A DNA stretch of 64,000 bases, from contig NZ_CP159510.1 of the NCBI RefSeq assembly GCF_040529185.1, positions 3,100,001 to 3,164,000 on the forward strand. Direction: 5' to 3'. The notes below the pieces were generated by a model. The model was given only the letters and a program-made list of their open reading frames with translations. It searched no databases and was not told the origin of the DNA. Below are positions 30,356 through 44,168 of this stretch, in pieces. The DNA is from Sporolactobacillus sp. Y61 (GTDB lineage Bacteria > Bacillota > Bacilli > Bacillales > Sporolactobacillaceae). Both the position numbers and the translations under genes were made by a program. Each line of letters starts with the position of its first letter. Position 1 is the stretch's first letter.

Positions 30356-30427
30356 CTGGCCCAGCTGGATTCGAACCAGCGCATGACGGCACCAAAAACC
30401 GTTGCCTTACCGCTTGGCTATGGGCCA
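30356..30427 (-). tRNA. tRNA-Gln (TTG)
   Basis: Acceptor TGGCCCA pairs with TGGGCCA; anticodon loop TTTTGGT. CCA is not encoded. Confidence 0.92.
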
Positions 30428-30434
30428 ACAACAG

Positions 30435-30509
30435 GGCGGTTAGTGGGGATCGAACCCACGCGTGCCGGAACCACAATCCGGTGTGTTAAACCGCTTCACC
30501 ATAACCGCC
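30435..30509 (-). tRNA. tRNA-His (GTG)
   Basis: Extra 5' G opposite C73, as expected for His; anticodon loop TTGTGGT. Confidence 0.92.
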
Positions 30510-30517
30510 ATAATAAG

Positions 30518-30588
30518 CAGGGGTAGTAGGAATCGAACCCACACTAGAGGTTTTGGAGACCTCTGTTCTGCCTTTAAACTATACCCCT
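30518..30588 (-). tRNA. tRNA-Trp (CCA)
   Basis: Acceptor AGGGGTA pairs with TACCCCT; anticodon loop CTCCAAA. Confidence 0.93.
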
Positions 30589-30598
30589 ATATGTAAGA

Positions 30599-30680
30599 TG
30601 GAGGGAGAAGGATTCGAACCTTCGAACCCGTAGGGAGCGGATTTACAGTCCGCCGCGTTTAGCCACTTCGCTATCCCTCC
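30599..30680 (-). tRNA. tRNA-Tyr (GTA)
   Basis: Acceptor GGAGGGA pairs with TCCCTCC; long variable arm; anticodon loop CTGTAAA. Confidence 0.93.
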
Positions 30681-30697
30681 ATGAATATATATATAAA

Positions 30698-30773
<76 letters not shown>

Positions 30774-30782
30774 ATACCGTAA

Positions 30783-30858
<76 letters not shown>

Positions 30859-30927
30859 GTAATATAAAGCAGTTTGTTTGATAAATCAAATTCTGAACAA
30901 ACACACTGATATGAATAATAAAACGAA

Positions 30928-31000
30928 CGGGTCCGAGCGGATTTGAACCGCCGATCTCCTGCGTGACAGGCAGGCATGTTAACCACTACACCACGGACCC
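30928..31000 (-). tRNA. tRNA-Asp (GTC)
   Basis: Acceptor GGGTCCG pairs with CGGACCC; anticodon loop CTGTCAC. Confidence 0.94.
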
Positions 31001-31007
31001 ATATGTA

Positions 31008-31080
<73 letters not shown>

Positions 31081-31105
31081 ATAATTTGATAAAAATATCA
31101 GTAAA

Positions 31106-31181
31106 TGGTGGAGGATATAGGGTTCGAACCTATGACCCTCTGCTTGTAAGGCAGACGCTCTCCCAGCTGAGCTAATCCTCC
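31106..31181 (-). tRNA. tRNA-Val (TAC)
   Basis: Acceptor GGAGGAT pairs with ATCCTCC; anticodon loop CTTACAA; CCA encoded. Confidence 0.94.
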
Positions 31182-31258
31182 ATAAAGAAAGAAAATGCTT
31201 TCTCTCTTAAAAACACCACTATATTTTATTATATGGTGAGTAAAAAATCAAGATAATA

Positions 31259-31333
31259 TGGTGACCCGTGCGGGATTCGAACCCACGAACCCACCGTGAA
31301 AGGGTGGTGTCTTAACCACTTGACGAACGGGCC
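31259..31333 (-). tRNA. tRNA-Glu (TTC)
   Basis: Acceptor GGCCCGT pairs with ACGGGTC; anticodon loop CTTTCAC; CCA encoded. Confidence 0.93.
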
Positions 31334-31338
31334 ATAAA

Positions 31339-31430
31339 TGGCGGAGAGCGAGGGATTCGAACCCTCGAGACGGCCTTAACCGTCTACACGATTTCCAATC
31401 GTGCTCCTTCAGCCTCTCGGACAGCTCTCC
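31339..31430 (-). tRNA. tRNA-Ser (GGA)
   Basis: Acceptor GGAGAGC pairs with GCTCTCC; long variable arm; anticodon loop TTGGAAA; CCA encoded. First tRNA after 5S. Confidence 0.93.
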
Positions 31431-31436
31431 AAAAGG

Positions 31437-31504
31437 CTTCATGACAGAGCCCGTGTCTGCTCCGCCCGTTTTTCGGCTGATAGCCGGATACTCTGTTTAT
31501 GAAG
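31437..31504 (-). other. long-stem hairpin between 5S rRNA and tRNA-Ser
   Basis: CTTCAT-g-ACAGAG (31437-31449) pairs with CTCTGT-tt-ATGAAG (31491-31504). Its place in the precursor suggests a processing stem, for example for RNase III. Confidence 0.45.
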
Positions 31505-31534
31505 CACAGTATTCATTTCAATATCAAAGATATT

Positions 31535-31651
31535 GCCTGGCAGTGACCTACTCTCACAGGGGGGCAACCCCCCACTACCATCGGCACAGAAGAGCTTAAC
31601 GACCGTGTTCGGGATGGGAACGGGTGTGACCTCTTCGCTATGACCGCCAGA
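31535..31651 (-). rRNA. rrf: 5S rRNA
   Basis: About 117 nt. The ends pair (TCTGGCGG...CTGCCAGGC) and the core GTGTTCGGGATGGGAACGGG region on the plus strand is the standard 5S loop. Ends are placed to within a few bases. Confidence 0.93.
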
Positions 31652-31740
31652 CTGAAAATCACCCGGGCCAGACGACCCCTCAAAACCGGTAACGAAAGAT
31701 ACAGCACGTCTTTTTTTTCTTTTGTCCACTGACTTTGGGT

Positions 31741-34665
<2,925 letters not shown>

Positions 34666-34795
34666 ACCGACACAATCATTGATCATGTCCTGGACAAAAT
34701 GGAATTCTTGACGTGTTTTCTGTATCTTTCGTTATCCAGTTTTCAAGGATCGTTATACCCTGGTCAGGTGATAGATAAAATACCTGATTGATATA

Positions 34796-34871
34796 TGGTG
34801 GAGCCTGGGAGGATCGAACTCCCGACCTCCTGCGTGCAAAGCAGGCGCTCTCCCAGCTGAGCTAAGGCCCC
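34796..34871 (-). tRNA. tRNA-Ala (TGC)
   Basis: In the 16S-23S spacer. Acceptor GGGGCCT pairs with AGGCTCC; anticodon loop TTTGCAC; CCA encoded. Confidence 0.94.
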
Positions 34872-34872
34872 A

Positions 34873-34949
34873 TGGTGGGCCTGAGTGGACTTGAACCACC
34901 GACCTCACGCTTATCAGGCGTGCGCTCTTACCAGCTGAGCTACAGGCCC
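34873..34949 (-). tRNA. tRNA-Ile (GAT)
   Basis: In the 16S-23S spacer, one base from tRNA-Ala. Acceptor GGGCCTG; anticodon loop CTGATAA; CCA encoded. Confidence 0.94.
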
Positions 34950-35030
34950 ACACCAAAAGGGTTCACTATACTGAAGGAATGATTCCTTCAAAACCAAACA
35001 AAAGCGCAAACGTTTCGCTATCGATCGTTT

Positions 35031-36586
<1,556 letters not shown>

Positions 36587-36741
36587 AAAGTATTGCTTCT
36601 TCCAGATCCCTTTCGGCATCCGGGTCAGACTTTTTTCGTTCATCAGATCCATAGCAAATTGAATTGATCAGGGGATAAACCCCTCAAATCACGCTTGGCT
36701 TTTGTTCAGTTTTCAAGGAACATTCAAACAGCAACTCTAAT

Positions 36742-36770
36742 ATTATACTATCAAACAGGAATGATGTCAA
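36742..36770 (-). promoter_or_regulatory. rRNA operon promoter P2
   Basis: Minus strand TTGACA (36765-36770), 17 bp, TATAAT (36742-36747): full consensus. About 155 bp upstream of 16S. Confidence 0.85.
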
Positions 36771-36931
36771 CACCTGAAAAATATCAGGCGAAACATTCAC
36801 TGTCTGTCGAAAAGGGCAAGAAAAATCTTATCATGTTCGTTCAGACAAGTCAACCGGAAATTTTAAATCAATCCGTCAATCTGTCGCTGAAAGAACATGT
36901 TTGATGTTCCCGCCAAAAGACAACGATATAT

Positions 36932-36960
36932 AATTTAACATGGATTTTATCGATCGTCAA
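36932..36960 (-). promoter_or_regulatory. rRNA operon promoter P1
   Basis: Minus strand TTGACG (36955-36960), 17 bp, TAAATT (36932-36937), about 190 bp upstream of P2. Tandem promoters are normal for Bacillus rRNA operons. The rest of 36587-37010 holds no convincing gene. Confidence 0.65.
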
Positions 36961-37010
36961 TACCTGATCGTAAAAATCAGTAAAGCAAAATCCGCCAGAA
37001 TATAATCAAT

Positions 37011-37052
37011 CAACAAAACAAGGCTCCGATGGAATTGAAATCAGGAGCCTGG
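37011..37052 (-). terminator. terminator after perR
   Basis: AGGCTCC (37022-37028) pairs with GGAGCCT (37045-37051); the minus-strand tail is TGTTTTGTTG. Confidence 0.7.
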
Positions 37053-37109
37053 TTGAATCTCACGCATTCATCTCATTGATTCAGACTTCCATCGGGAACA
37101 TGCCTTACT

Positions 37110-37589
37110 CTATTTTCCGACGGTATCCGGATCGTCGGTATGACTGGCTTCTTTATGCTGACATTCCGGACAGATACCATACACTTCCAGCCTGTGCGAA
37201 TCGACTTTAAATCCTGTCACCTGAGCCGCCAGAGACTGAACTTCATCCAGTCCCGGATAATAAAAGTCTACAATTTTTCCACACTTGCGGCAGATAATAT
37301 GATAATGCTGTTTAGTTGAAAAATCAAAACGGCTTGACGAATCTCCATAGGTCAGTTCTTTGACCAGACCTGTCTTTTTAAAAACACGCAGGTTGTTATA
37401 AACCGTCGCAACACTCATATTAGGAAATTTATGTTCCAGAGCTTTATAAATCTCATCAGCAGTTGGGTGCGAACCGGAAACCACAAGGTATTCCAGAATC
37501 GCATGGCGCTGAGGTGTAATTCGAACACCGGAGTTTTTAAGCATATCAATGGCTTTATCAACTTTCACCGTTCCTGTATCCACCGTCAC
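37110..37589 (-). CDS. perR: peroxide-stress repressor PerR (Fur family)
   Basis: 159 residues. Fur-family winged helix ([32 protein letters not shown]) and dimer domain with the regulatory metal site around [20 protein letters not shown]. Two CxxC pairs hold structural zinc (CRKC, CPEC). The HYH...C spacing and the D in FDFS fit PerR rather than Fur or Zur. With Fe or Mn it represses peroxide defence genes; peroxide oxidises its His ligands and releases it. A PerR-like box lies upstream (37637-37651), suggesting autoregulation. It is next to bcp, a peroxiredoxin gene, as in B. subtilis. Confidence 0.92.
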   Translation of the reverse strand: MTVDTGTVKVDKAIDMLKNSGVRITPQRHAILEYLVVSGSHPTADEIYKALEHKFPNMSVATVYNNLRVFKKTGLVKELTYGDSSSRFDFSTKQHYHIICRKCGKIVDFYYPGLDEVQSLAAQVTGFKVDSHRLEVYGICPECQHKEASHTDDPDTVGK

Positions 37590-37636
37590 GCACCTCGCTT
37601 TCAGACAGATAGCGTTATCAAATATAAATTATCACC

Positions 37637-37651
37637 TTAAAATGGTTACAA
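37637..37651. promoter_or_regulatory. possible PerR box
   Basis: TTAAAATGGTTACAA matches TTATAATnATTATAA at 11 of 14 positions, about 50 bp upstream of perR. Confidence 0.45.
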
Positions 37652-37853
37652 TTCATTTTCAGTTTATCCTGTTTATGCCTGTCCTGTCAATGCAGAGCAC
37701 TTAGTCTGTCTGTCCGCCATGTTTTTCCAGATTGTGTCCGGACCGGATCATATTATTATGTATATCATATACCGATTTTTCGATGTGTATCCGAATTCTT
37801 TTTCTCAACTGCGCCTGTATCTGAAAAGATCTGTTTAACAATAAGTAAAGAAA

Positions 37854-37881
37854 AAACCGGACAATGAACAACGTCCGGTTT
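37854..37881 (-). terminator. terminator after bcp
   Basis: AAACCGGAC (37854-37862) pairs with GTCCGGTTT (37873-37881), followed on the minus strand by TTTCTTT. Confidence 0.88.
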
Positions 37882-37912
37882 ACCAAAGGGAAGTGATGCA
37901 TTTACTTCCGAA

Positions 37913-38380
37913 TTAATTCAATTTTTCTTTTACAAACTGATAAACATCGGCAATATGTCCGGATACTTTAACTTTCGGCCAGACCTTTACGACCTTGCCC
38001 TGCTTATCAATCACAAACGTTGAGCGGACAATACCCATATACTCTCTGCCGAAATTCTTTTTCTTCTGCCAGGCTCCGTACAGCTTCGCTGCGGTATGAT
38101 CAATATCTGCGAGAAGGGTAAACGGCAGATCGTGTTTCGCTGTAAACTTCTGATGCTTCTCGATCGGATCCGGGCTCACACCGATGACGACGGTGTCCAG
38201 GTCTTTAAACATTTTATTCTGATCACGAAAATCGCACGCTTCATTCGTACAACCCGGTGTCATGTCCTTCGGGTAGAAATACAGAACAATATTCCTTCCC
38301 TTCAATTTTGACAAGGTTACATTTTCTCCGCCGGTTGCCCGAAGAGTAAAATCCGGTGCTTCCGTTCCTTCTTCAATCAT
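37913..38380 (-). CDS. bcp: thiol peroxidase of the Bcp/PrxQ type
   Basis: 155 residues. Thioredoxin-fold peroxiredoxin: peroxidatic Cys44 in KDMTPGCTNEACDFRD and resolving Cys49 five residues later, the PrxQ arrangement. It reduces hydrogen and organic peroxides in the cytoplasm using thioredoxin. ATG 38380 has AGGAGG 8 bp upstream; a TTG 6 bp earlier is also in frame. It lies 320 bp from perR on the same strand but has its own terminator. Confidence 0.93.
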   Translation of the reverse strand: MIEEGTEAPDFTLRATGGENVTLSKLKGRNIVLYFYPKDMTPGCTNEACDFRDQNKMFKDLDTVVIGVSPDPIEKHQKFTAKHDLPFTLLADIDHTAAKLYGAWQKKKNFGREYMGIVRSTFVIDKQGKVVKVWPKVKVSGHIADVYQFVKEKLN

Positions 38381-38410
38381 CAACAATGCCTCCTGGTTTG
38401 ATTATGTTTT

Positions 38411-39409
38411 TCAGGAAATCCGAATACCAATCTTTCCAAACTGTGTGCCCGCCTTCAGTTTCTGAAGCGCTTCTCCGGCATGTTCCAGGGGGACGACTTC
38501 ATCTACTACGGGCCTGATTTTGTTTTTACGGAATAAATCCGTCATCCGTAAAAATTCCTCAATACTGCCTAAAGTGGATCCGTGCAGATTCCACTGATTG
38601 TAGAAAAACTGTCGCAGATCCAGCTGAATGATGTCTCCCGCCGATGCACCGAAAGCAACGACCGTTCCGCCCTCCTTCAAGAGGCCGAGCGAACGGTGAA
38701 ACGTCGCGGCTCCGACACTTTCAATGACCAGATCGACCGTCTCACCTTTTAAGGCTTTCTGCCAGTCCTGATCATTTTCCAGCGTGATATCGGCACCGAG
38801 GTCCCTTGCCTTCTCCAGCTTTTCTGTGCTGCGTGAGGATACAATGACTTTTGCCCCGACAGCCTTTGCCATCTGCAGCATATATGTAGCAACGCCGCTC
38901 CCGATACCGGGAATAAATACGGCTTCCCCCTCCTTCAGGGCACCGCGGGTGAACATCGCGCGGTAACCGGTCAGTGCAGACAGGGGCAGAACGCCGGCTT
39001 CATCCCACGACAGATATTCAGGCTTTGCGGTCACCTGAGACTCAGCGACAACGATATATTCCGCAAGCGTCCCGTTGTCAGGCAGTCCGAGAATCTCAAA
39101 ATCTGCAGGGGGGGCAGGAGACTCCTTTTCCCAGCGCAGAGCAGGGATGATCAGCACCTCATCACCGACCCGTGCTTTCGTGACACCCTCTCCTGTTGCA
39201 GTAACGACACCGGCGCCGTCTGAACCGATAATCAGCGGTGGATCACCTGCCTGATGGCGTTTCTGAACGACAAACAGATCACGATGATTGAGACCGGAAG
39301 CTCTGAGTGCGACTTTTACTTCACCCGGGCCAGGCTGAGGTTCGGGGAAATCGTTTCGAAAGTGCAGCCCTTCAAAACCCGCGTGACCTTCATGAACTAA
39401 TGCTCTCAT
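38411..39409 (-). CDS. zinc-independent-type MDR oxidoreductase (YogA-like)
   Basis: 332 residues of the medium-chain dehydrogenase/quinone oxidoreductase family. N-terminal GroES-like domain (GEVKVALRASGLNHRDLFVV; IGSDGAGVV) and Rossmann domain with the nucleotide loop as FIPGIGSGVATYMLQMAKAVG. The cysteines that bind zinc in alcohol dehydrogenases are absent, so it is likely an NADPH-dependent quinone or enone reductase. ATG 39409 has GAGGTGG 5 bp upstream. It ends 30 bp before bcp on the same strand, so the two are probably cotranscribed. Confidence 0.85.
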   Translation of the reverse strand: MRALVHEGHAGFEGLHFRNDFPEPQPGPGEVKVALRASGLNHRDLFVVQKRHQAGDPPLIIGSDGAGVVTATGEGVTKARVGDEVLIIPALRWEKESPAPPADFEILGLPDNGTLAEYIVVAESQVTAKPEYLSWDEAGVLPLSALTGYRAMFTRGALKEGEAVFIPGIGSGVATYMLQMAKAVGAKVIVSSRSTEKLEKARDLGADITLENDQDWQKALKGETVDLVIESVGAATFHRSLGLLKEGGTVVAFGASAGDIIQLDLRQFFYNQWNLHGSTLGSIEEFLRMTDLFRKNKIRPVVDEVVPLEHAGEALQKLKAGTQFGKIGIRIS

Positions 39410-39526
39410 TTTGACCACCTCATGTCTATTCTCTCAAAAGTGGCATCAATACACAAATTAAACGGCATTTATATCGCCATGGATTATGGTAAAATGAGTT
39501 GAAACTGGATTTTCAAAGGTGAGGAC

Positions 39527-40153
39527 ATGGATTTAAAAAGTATTCAACGACGCATTGAAAATGACGGCATGATTATCGGGGAAGATACGGCAAAGAAAAC
39601 ATCCGTCTTTATCCCGCTGATCCCCGATCAGGATACATGGGACCTCCTTCTTGAAGTCCGCTCGATGAACCTGAAAAGGCAGCCGGGTGATGTCTGCTTT
39701 CCGGGCGGGCGCAGCGAGAAAATAGACAATTCACTCCGCGGAACGGCTATCCGGGAGACGTGTGAGGAGTTGGGGGTGCCGGAAGAAGCGATCACCGTGA
39801 TCGGCAGAATGGCGACCTGCATTGCGACACCGGATCTGTTTATTTATCCGTTTGTCGGGGTGATCGATGCCGACGTACCGATCAGGCCGAATCCGGACGA
39901 AGTGGCAGAAGTCTTCACGATTCCACTGCCCTGGCTGATGAAACAGATGCCGGAAAAGTTCCCGCTCTCCCTTTCCGCCGATCCTGATCAGGATTTTCCC
40001 TTCGAGCGGATTGTCTCAGGTAAAAATTACCCTTTCCGTTCGCGAAAGATTATTGAGCCCTTCTATGACTATCAGGGCCGGACGATCTGGGGACTGACCG
40101 CCCGCATTCTCGAACATTTTGTTTCTCTAATCAATCACAGAATGTTTGAATAA
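39527..40153 (+). CDS. CoA pyrophosphatase-type NUDIX hydrolase
   Basis: 208 residues. The NUDIX box is complete: GGRSEKIDNSLRGTAIRETC followed by EELG. The preceding LKRQPGDVCFPGGR is the extra signature of the NudL/CoAse group, which splits coenzyme A into phosphopantetheine and 3',5'-ADP. An AGGTGAGGAC site lies just before ATG 39527. It is divergent from the MDR oxidoreductase gene and is followed by repeat copy 2. Confidence 0.88.
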   Translation: MDLKSIQRRIENDGMIIGEDTAKKTSVFIPLIPDQDTWDLLLEVRSMNLKRQPGDVCFPGGRSEKIDNSLRGTAIRETCEELGVPEEAITVIGRMATCIATPDLFIYPFVGVIDADVPIRPNPDEVAEVFTIPLPWLMKQMPEKFPLSLSADPDQDFPFERIVSGKNYPFRSRKIIEPFYDYQGRTIWGLTARILEHFVSLINHRMFE

Positions 40154-40218
40154 CGAGACCGGTCTGACTCTTGTTAAAATCATCCATTTGGCGGATACTG
40201 GATATGCCTGCTCAGATA

Positions 40219-40411
40219 AAGTGAAACGTCGGTCAGCGGAGGGTTTTCGGACGCAGAATGTGCCCGTGCAGGTGCTGCGACAGCGCCATCGCTTTTAGCC
40301 CGCGTCATCCTCTGCTGATTGTCAGTTGAACCCATCCGGCTGCTGCGCGCCTCAGCCTGCTCGTTTACCCTCATGTCCTGAAGCAGGGTCTTACTGCCCG
40401 TTCATGCGGGA
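40219..40411 (+). repeat. dispersed structured repeat, copy 2
   Basis: Begins AAGTGAAACGTCGGTCAGCG and ends TTACTGCCCGTTCATGCGGG. The outer stem TCAGCGGAGG pairs with CCTCTGCTGA, and CCCTCATG near the 3' end pairs with CATGCGGG. It lies between the NUDIX gene and gsaB, about 40 bp upstream of gsaB. Confidence 0.85.
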
Positions 40412-40453
40412 AAAAGAAGTAAAGAAGTAAAGAAACTAAGGGGAGATTTTTTC

Positions 40454-41746
40454 ATGAACATCAGCACTTCAGAAAAACTTTATCAGGAAGCACTGGAACA
40501 TATCGTCGGAGGAGTCAACAGTCCTTCCCGCGCGTATGCAGCGGTTGGCGGAGGCGCTCCGGTTTTTATGAAGAAAGGAAAAGGCGCCTATTTCTGGGAT
40601 GAAGACGGCAACCGGTATATCGATTACCTGGCGGCTTACGGGCCGATTATTACCGGTTTTGCCCACCCGCACATTACGGAAGCCATTAAGAGGCAGGCTG
40701 AACTCGGCGTTCTGTACGGGACGCCGACTAAGCTGGAAACCGAACTTGCGGTCATGCTGGAAAAAGCCATTCCTTCGATGGATAAAGTACGCTTCACCAA
40801 TTCCGGTACCGAGGCGGTTATGACGACGGTACGTGTCGCCCGTGCGTATACAGGAAGAAAGAAAATCTTAAAATTTGCCGGGAGCTATCATGGCCACTTT
40901 GACCTGGTACTTGTTGCCGCCGGTTCCGGACCTTCCACACTTGGATCCCCGGATTCAGCCGGTGTGACGGAAAGTACGGCACATGAAGTGATCACAGTTC
41001 CCTATAACAACGTCGACACCCTGCAGCAGGCTTTTGATAAATGGGGCGATGATATCGCCGGCGTTCTTGTTGAGCCGATTGTGGGCAACTTCGGTATGGT
41101 AATGCCAAAACCGGGATTTCTTGAAGCGATTAATAAAATTGCACACCAGGCGGGAGCGATTGTCATCTACGACGAAGTCATCACCGGATTTCGGTTTATG
41201 TACGGTGGTGCTCAGAATTATCTCGGCGTGATTCCCGACCTGACAGCGATGGGCAAAATCATCGGCGGCGGTCTGCCGATTGGTGCTTACGGCGGACCAA
41301 AGAAAATCATGGATGAAGTCGCACCGCTCGGCCCGGCATATCAGGCCGGTACGATGGCCGGTAACCCGCTTTCCATGGCGAGCGGCATCGCCTGCCTCGA
41401 AGTTCTTCAGAAGCCCGGCGTCTACGAAGAAATGGACAGACTCGGTCATAAGCTGGAAGAAGGCATCCTGTCACTGAACGTGAAATATCATCTGCCGATT
41501 GCAATCAATCGAATTGGCGGATCGATGACCCTGTATTTTTCCGATCATCCAGTGACAAACTATGAAGAAGCGAAAAAAACAGATACGGAAATGTTCGGCC
41601 GCTTCTTTAAACTGATGCTGTCCAAAGGTGTAAACCTGGCGCCATCAAAATATGAAGCCTGGTTCCTGACGACTGAACATACAGAAGCAGATATTGATGA
41701 GACACTTGATGCTGTTGATTATGCTTTTTCAGAACTTGCAAAATAA
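40454..41746 (+). CDS. gsaB: glutamate-1-semialdehyde 2,1-aminomutase
   Basis: 430 residues, the normal length. Class III PLP aminotransferase fold with [20 protein letters not shown] (phosphate-binding) and the PLP lysine in [18 protein letters not shown] near residue 268. It converts glutamate-1-semialdehyde to 5-aminolevulinate, the haem precursor. Spore formers often have two copies (hemL and gsaB); the location between ygaE-like and bcp/perR genes points to the second copy. AAGGGGAG precedes ATG 40454. A terminator follows. Confidence 0.93.
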   Translation: MNISTSEKLYQEALEHIVGGVNSPSRAYAAVGGGAPVFMKKGKGAYFWDEDGNRYIDYLAAYGPIITGFAHPHITEAIKRQAELGVLYGTPTKLETELAVMLEKAIPSMDKVRFTNSGTEAVMTTVRVARAYTGRKKILKFAGSYHGHFDLVLVAAGSGPSTLGSPDSAGVTESTAHEVITVPYNNVDTLQQAFDKWGDDIAGVLVEPIVGNFGMVMPKPGFLEAINKIAHQAGAIVIYDEVITGFRFMYGGAQNYLGVIPDLTAMGKIIGGGLPIGAYGGPKKIMDEVAPLGPAYQAGTMAGNPLSMASGIACLEVLQKPGVYEEMDRLGHKLEEGILSLNVKYHLPIAINRIGGSMTLYFSDHPVTNYEEAKKTDTEMFGRFFKLMLSKGVNLAPSKYEAWFLTTEHTEADIDETLDAVDYAFSELAK

Positions 41747-41788
41747 TCACCGCCTGAGCTGAGCATGCTTTAACCCGGACGGAATTGA

Positions 41789-41809
41789 GGGGCAGATGCC
41801 CCTTTTTTT
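41789..41809 (+). terminator. gsaB terminator
   Basis: GGGGCA-GA-TGCCCC followed by seven T. Confidence 0.9.
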
Positions 41810-41916
41810 ATGCGATAAAGTACAATCTTTGCAGGAAAAAGGATCAGAAAAAAGGTCTCTGACACCTGTAACTGGCCGCCTGCGTTTCTCTTTATAAAAA
41901 TACTGGAGGAAGAACG

Positions 41917-42999
41917 ATGCATCTGGGTGCAAGAAGCCTGAAAACAGGAATAGCCGTTACCATCGCTCTGATGATCGCCGATCTGTTTCAGCTGACACCT
42001 CCGATTATGGCCGGTGTTGCCGCTGCCGCAACCACATTACCTTCTGTCCGTCGCTCTTTCCGGGCGATGATCAGTAATATCTATGGTAATCTGATCGGTG
42101 CCGTCATTGCGATTCTATTTGTGATTCTGATTGGTGATCACCCGATTTCCGTTGGCCTTGCCGTCGTCACGGTGATTGCCATCCATCTGAAATTCAGTCT
42201 GAATAACACGCTTACACTGACGATGATCACCGTTATTTTTATTATGTCGAGCGGGATGAATGACCAGATTGCTTTTATCTTGGAAGCCTTCAGACGTTTC
42301 GTCCTGATCTGCATCGGTGTTGGCTCGGCAACCCTGATTAACATTCTGCTCCTGCCGCCAAAATATGAAGACAGCCTTTATCAGTCGATTCTCGGACAGA
42401 CCGGCGGACTTTTCAAATGGGTCCGGCTGCTCAGCGCAGGTACATCGGACAATACAAAAATAAAAAGCGAACGGGCGGCCTTTGACCGGGAGAAGCTGAA
42501 AATAGAAGACTACTATCACTGGTATAAGGAAGAACGCGTTTATTCACGCAAAATACGGCTGGTGAAATTCAGGCGGTGTGTCCTGTTCCGGGAAATGATC
42601 CGGACGACCGGGCGGCTGCATCGTATGCTTGACCTCCTCGACCGGCAGGAAAACGCCTGGCGCAAGCTTCCTGCTGATTTCCGGCAGATGTTTAAAGCAC
42701 ATCTGGATGCTCTGATGGACTACCACGAACGGATTTTGCTGATGTATGACGGAAAAATCAGGCGTAAACGCCATGAAGAACAGGCAAAAAGCAGCGGCCA
42801 GGATAAAAGCGGCATCGTCTCTGCTTTTGCGCGCCATTGTGCCGATCCCGTCGACGGGGTATGGATGGATGTTTTGCCACTGATATCCGCACTGACCGAA
42901 TACAGTCAGCATGTCGAACATCTCGATTCACTTGTAAACAGCTTTCAGACCTGGCATCGCAAAGAAAACCGGATCCGGATCAACGGCAGGCCCGGATAA
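41917..42999 (+). CDS. ygaE: FUSC/aromatic acid exporter-like membrane protein (YgaE-like)
   Basis: 360 residues. N-terminal half has about five membrane helices (residues 10-145, for example VIAIHLKFSLNNTLTLTMIT), the C-terminal half is a charged helical cytoplasmic domain. This layout matches the DUF939/FUSC group, related to aromatic-acid exporters. Position next to gsaB agrees with B. subtilis ygaE, also 360 residues from memory. Substrate unknown. GGAGGAA lies before ATG 41917, and a terminator follows. Confidence 0.8.
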   Translation: MHLGARSLKTGIAVTIALMIADLFQLTPPIMAGVAAAATTLPSVRRSFRAMISNIYGNLIGAVIAILFVILIGDHPISVGLAVVTVIAIHLKFSLNNTLTLTMITVIFIMSSGMNDQIAFILEAFRRFVLICIGVGSATLINILLLPPKYEDSLYQSILGQTGGLFKWVRLLSAGTSDNTKIKSERAAFDREKLKIEDYYHWYKEERVYSRKIRLVKFRRCVLFREMIRTTGRLHRMLDLLDRQENAWRKLPADFRQMFKAHLDALMDYHERILLMYDGKIRRKRHEEQAKSSGQDKSGIVSAFARHCADPVDGVWMDVLPLISALTEYSQHVEHLDSLVNSFQTWHRKENRIRINGRPG

Positions 43000-43047
43000 T
43001 CTAATCTGTTTCTTTCCCATACGCCTTAAGTCCTAAATTGAAATACA

Positions 43048-43080
43048 GCGGAGGCTCATTACCCGGCCTCCGCCTTTTTT
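43048..43080 (+). terminator. terminator between ygaE and the lia operon
   Basis: GCGGAGGC (43048-43055) pairs with GCCTCCGC (43066-43073), then TTTTTT. Only about 30 bp separate it from the liaI start site, so the lia promoter must overlap or precede it. CTTAAGTC occurs on both sides, at 43025-43032 and 43086-43093. Confidence 0.88.
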
Positions 43081-43114
43081 ATACACTTAAGTCATAGAAA
43101 GGAGGACACAAATC

Positions 43115-43453
43115 ATGAAAAAATTTCTGTTATTCGTACTCGGAGCTGTCAGCCTGATCATTCTGCTGACCCAGATCGGCCCGCTTATCGGACTCGTCGT
43201 CAGCCTGGCTGTCCTCTGGTTCGCATTCAGAAGATTCATCCGATCAGGCGAGACCGGAGGCAAAATCCTCTGGGCAGCGGTCGGTCTGATTGCCCTGTGC
43301 TTCTCAATCGGAAACGTTCCGGCCATCATCGGTATCGTTGCACTCGCCGGCCTTTATTTCGTTTACAAATTCTGGAATAAAGAGAAGAAGGAAGAAGCAG
43401 AACCTGCAGATCCTTTCGACAACTTTGAAAAACAGTGGAAAGAAATGCACTGA
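43115..43453 (+). CDS. liaI: LiaI-like small membrane protein
   Basis: 112 residues with three or four membrane helices (residues 4-38 and 50-88) and an acidic, lysine-rich tail. It is immediately followed by a PspA-type gene and the LiaFSR regulators, the arrangement of the cell-envelope stress operon. LiaI is thought to anchor LiaH at the membrane. AAAGGAGG is 10 bp before ATG 43115. Confidence 0.8.
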   Translation: MKKFLLFVLGAVSLIILLTQIGPLIGLVVSLAVLWFAFRRFIRSGETGGKILWAAVGLIALCFSIGNVPAIIGIVALAGLYFVYKFWNKEKKEEAEPADPFDNFEKQWKEMH

Positions 43454-43476
43454 ATGAAAAAAAGGAGCGAATGAAA

Positions 43477-44124
43477 ATGAGTAACCTGTTTACCCGTATC
43501 AAAGATTCCATTTCAGCTGATCTGAATGATCTGCTCGACCAGAAGGAACAGAAAAATCCGATTGCCATGCTGAATCAGCATCTGCGCCGCTGTGAAAAGG
43601 AAGTGAAGCGTGTCCGTGAACTGATCGACCGCCAGTATTTTCTGAAAGACACCTTCATGAAAGAATATCATCAGGCAGCGGACATGGCGGCAAAACGTGA
43701 GCACCAGGCAGATATCGCTGAACACGCTGCTGAAACGGAACTCGCCGGATTCGCACGCAAAGAGCAGCAGGACTACGCAGAAAAAGCGACACGTCTGAAA
43801 TCGGCGTATAAAAAAAACGTACGCCAGATTGATCAGTTGGAACAGAAGTACGCGGACATGAAGCGTAAGCTGAAGGATATGTATCTGAAAAGGATGGAAT
43901 TGATGAGCCGTGAAAACATCGCCAATGCCAGCCGGCGGATCGATCATGTGATCCGTCCGGACCAGGCGTTCGGCCAGTCTTTCTCGAAGTTCGAAGAAAG
44001 TGAACTGTACCTGGAGCGTCTGGAGCAGAAAGTGAACGCGGATTATCATCATAACACCATTGATGCGCGGATTCGCCAGATTGAACGCGAGCTGGAGAAA
44101 AAGGATACTGAAGCCCGATCCTGA
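43477..44124 (+). CDS. liaH: PspA/IM30 family phage-shock protein (LiaH)
   Basis: 215 residues. Almost entirely coiled coil: LFTRIKDSISADLNDLLDQK at the start, then repeated heptads to the C-terminus. This is the PspA/LiaH layout, which forms large rings on stressed membranes. ATG 43477 is used because GGAG lies 9 bp upstream; ATG 43471 would be too close. Cotranscribed with liaI, and ends about 45 bp before a terminator that separates it from liaF. Confidence 0.9.
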   Translation: MSNLFTRIKDSISADLNDLLDQKEQKNPIAMLNQHLRRCEKEVKRVRELIDRQYFLKDTFMKEYHQAADMAAKREHQADIAEHAAETELAGFARKEQQDYAEKATRLKSAYKKNVRQIDQLEQKYADMKRKLKDMYLKRMELMSRENIANASRRIDHVIRPDQAFGQSFSKFEESELYLERLEQKVNADYHHNTIDARIRQIERELEKKDTEARS

Positions 44125-44168
44125 GCAATAAACGGCTGTGGCAGACATAGTGGCACTCTGATAAAATG

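Noticed and set aside
36695..36904. Plus-strand frame of 69 codons in front of 16S rRNA
   Set aside because: It overlaps rRNA promoter P2 on the other strand and has no ribosome site.
37701..37901. Minus-strand frame of 66 codons between perR and bcp
   Set aside because: Its start lies inside the bcp terminator and has no ribosome site. The C-terminal half looks protein-like, so a shorter gene is not fully excluded.
40180..40374. Minus-strand frame of 64 codons, with similar frames at 59906-60226 and 220-417
   Set aside because: The shared peptide PPLxDVSL comes from the repeat's outer stem. The frames change length between copies and lack ribosome sites, so the repeat is not a gene family.
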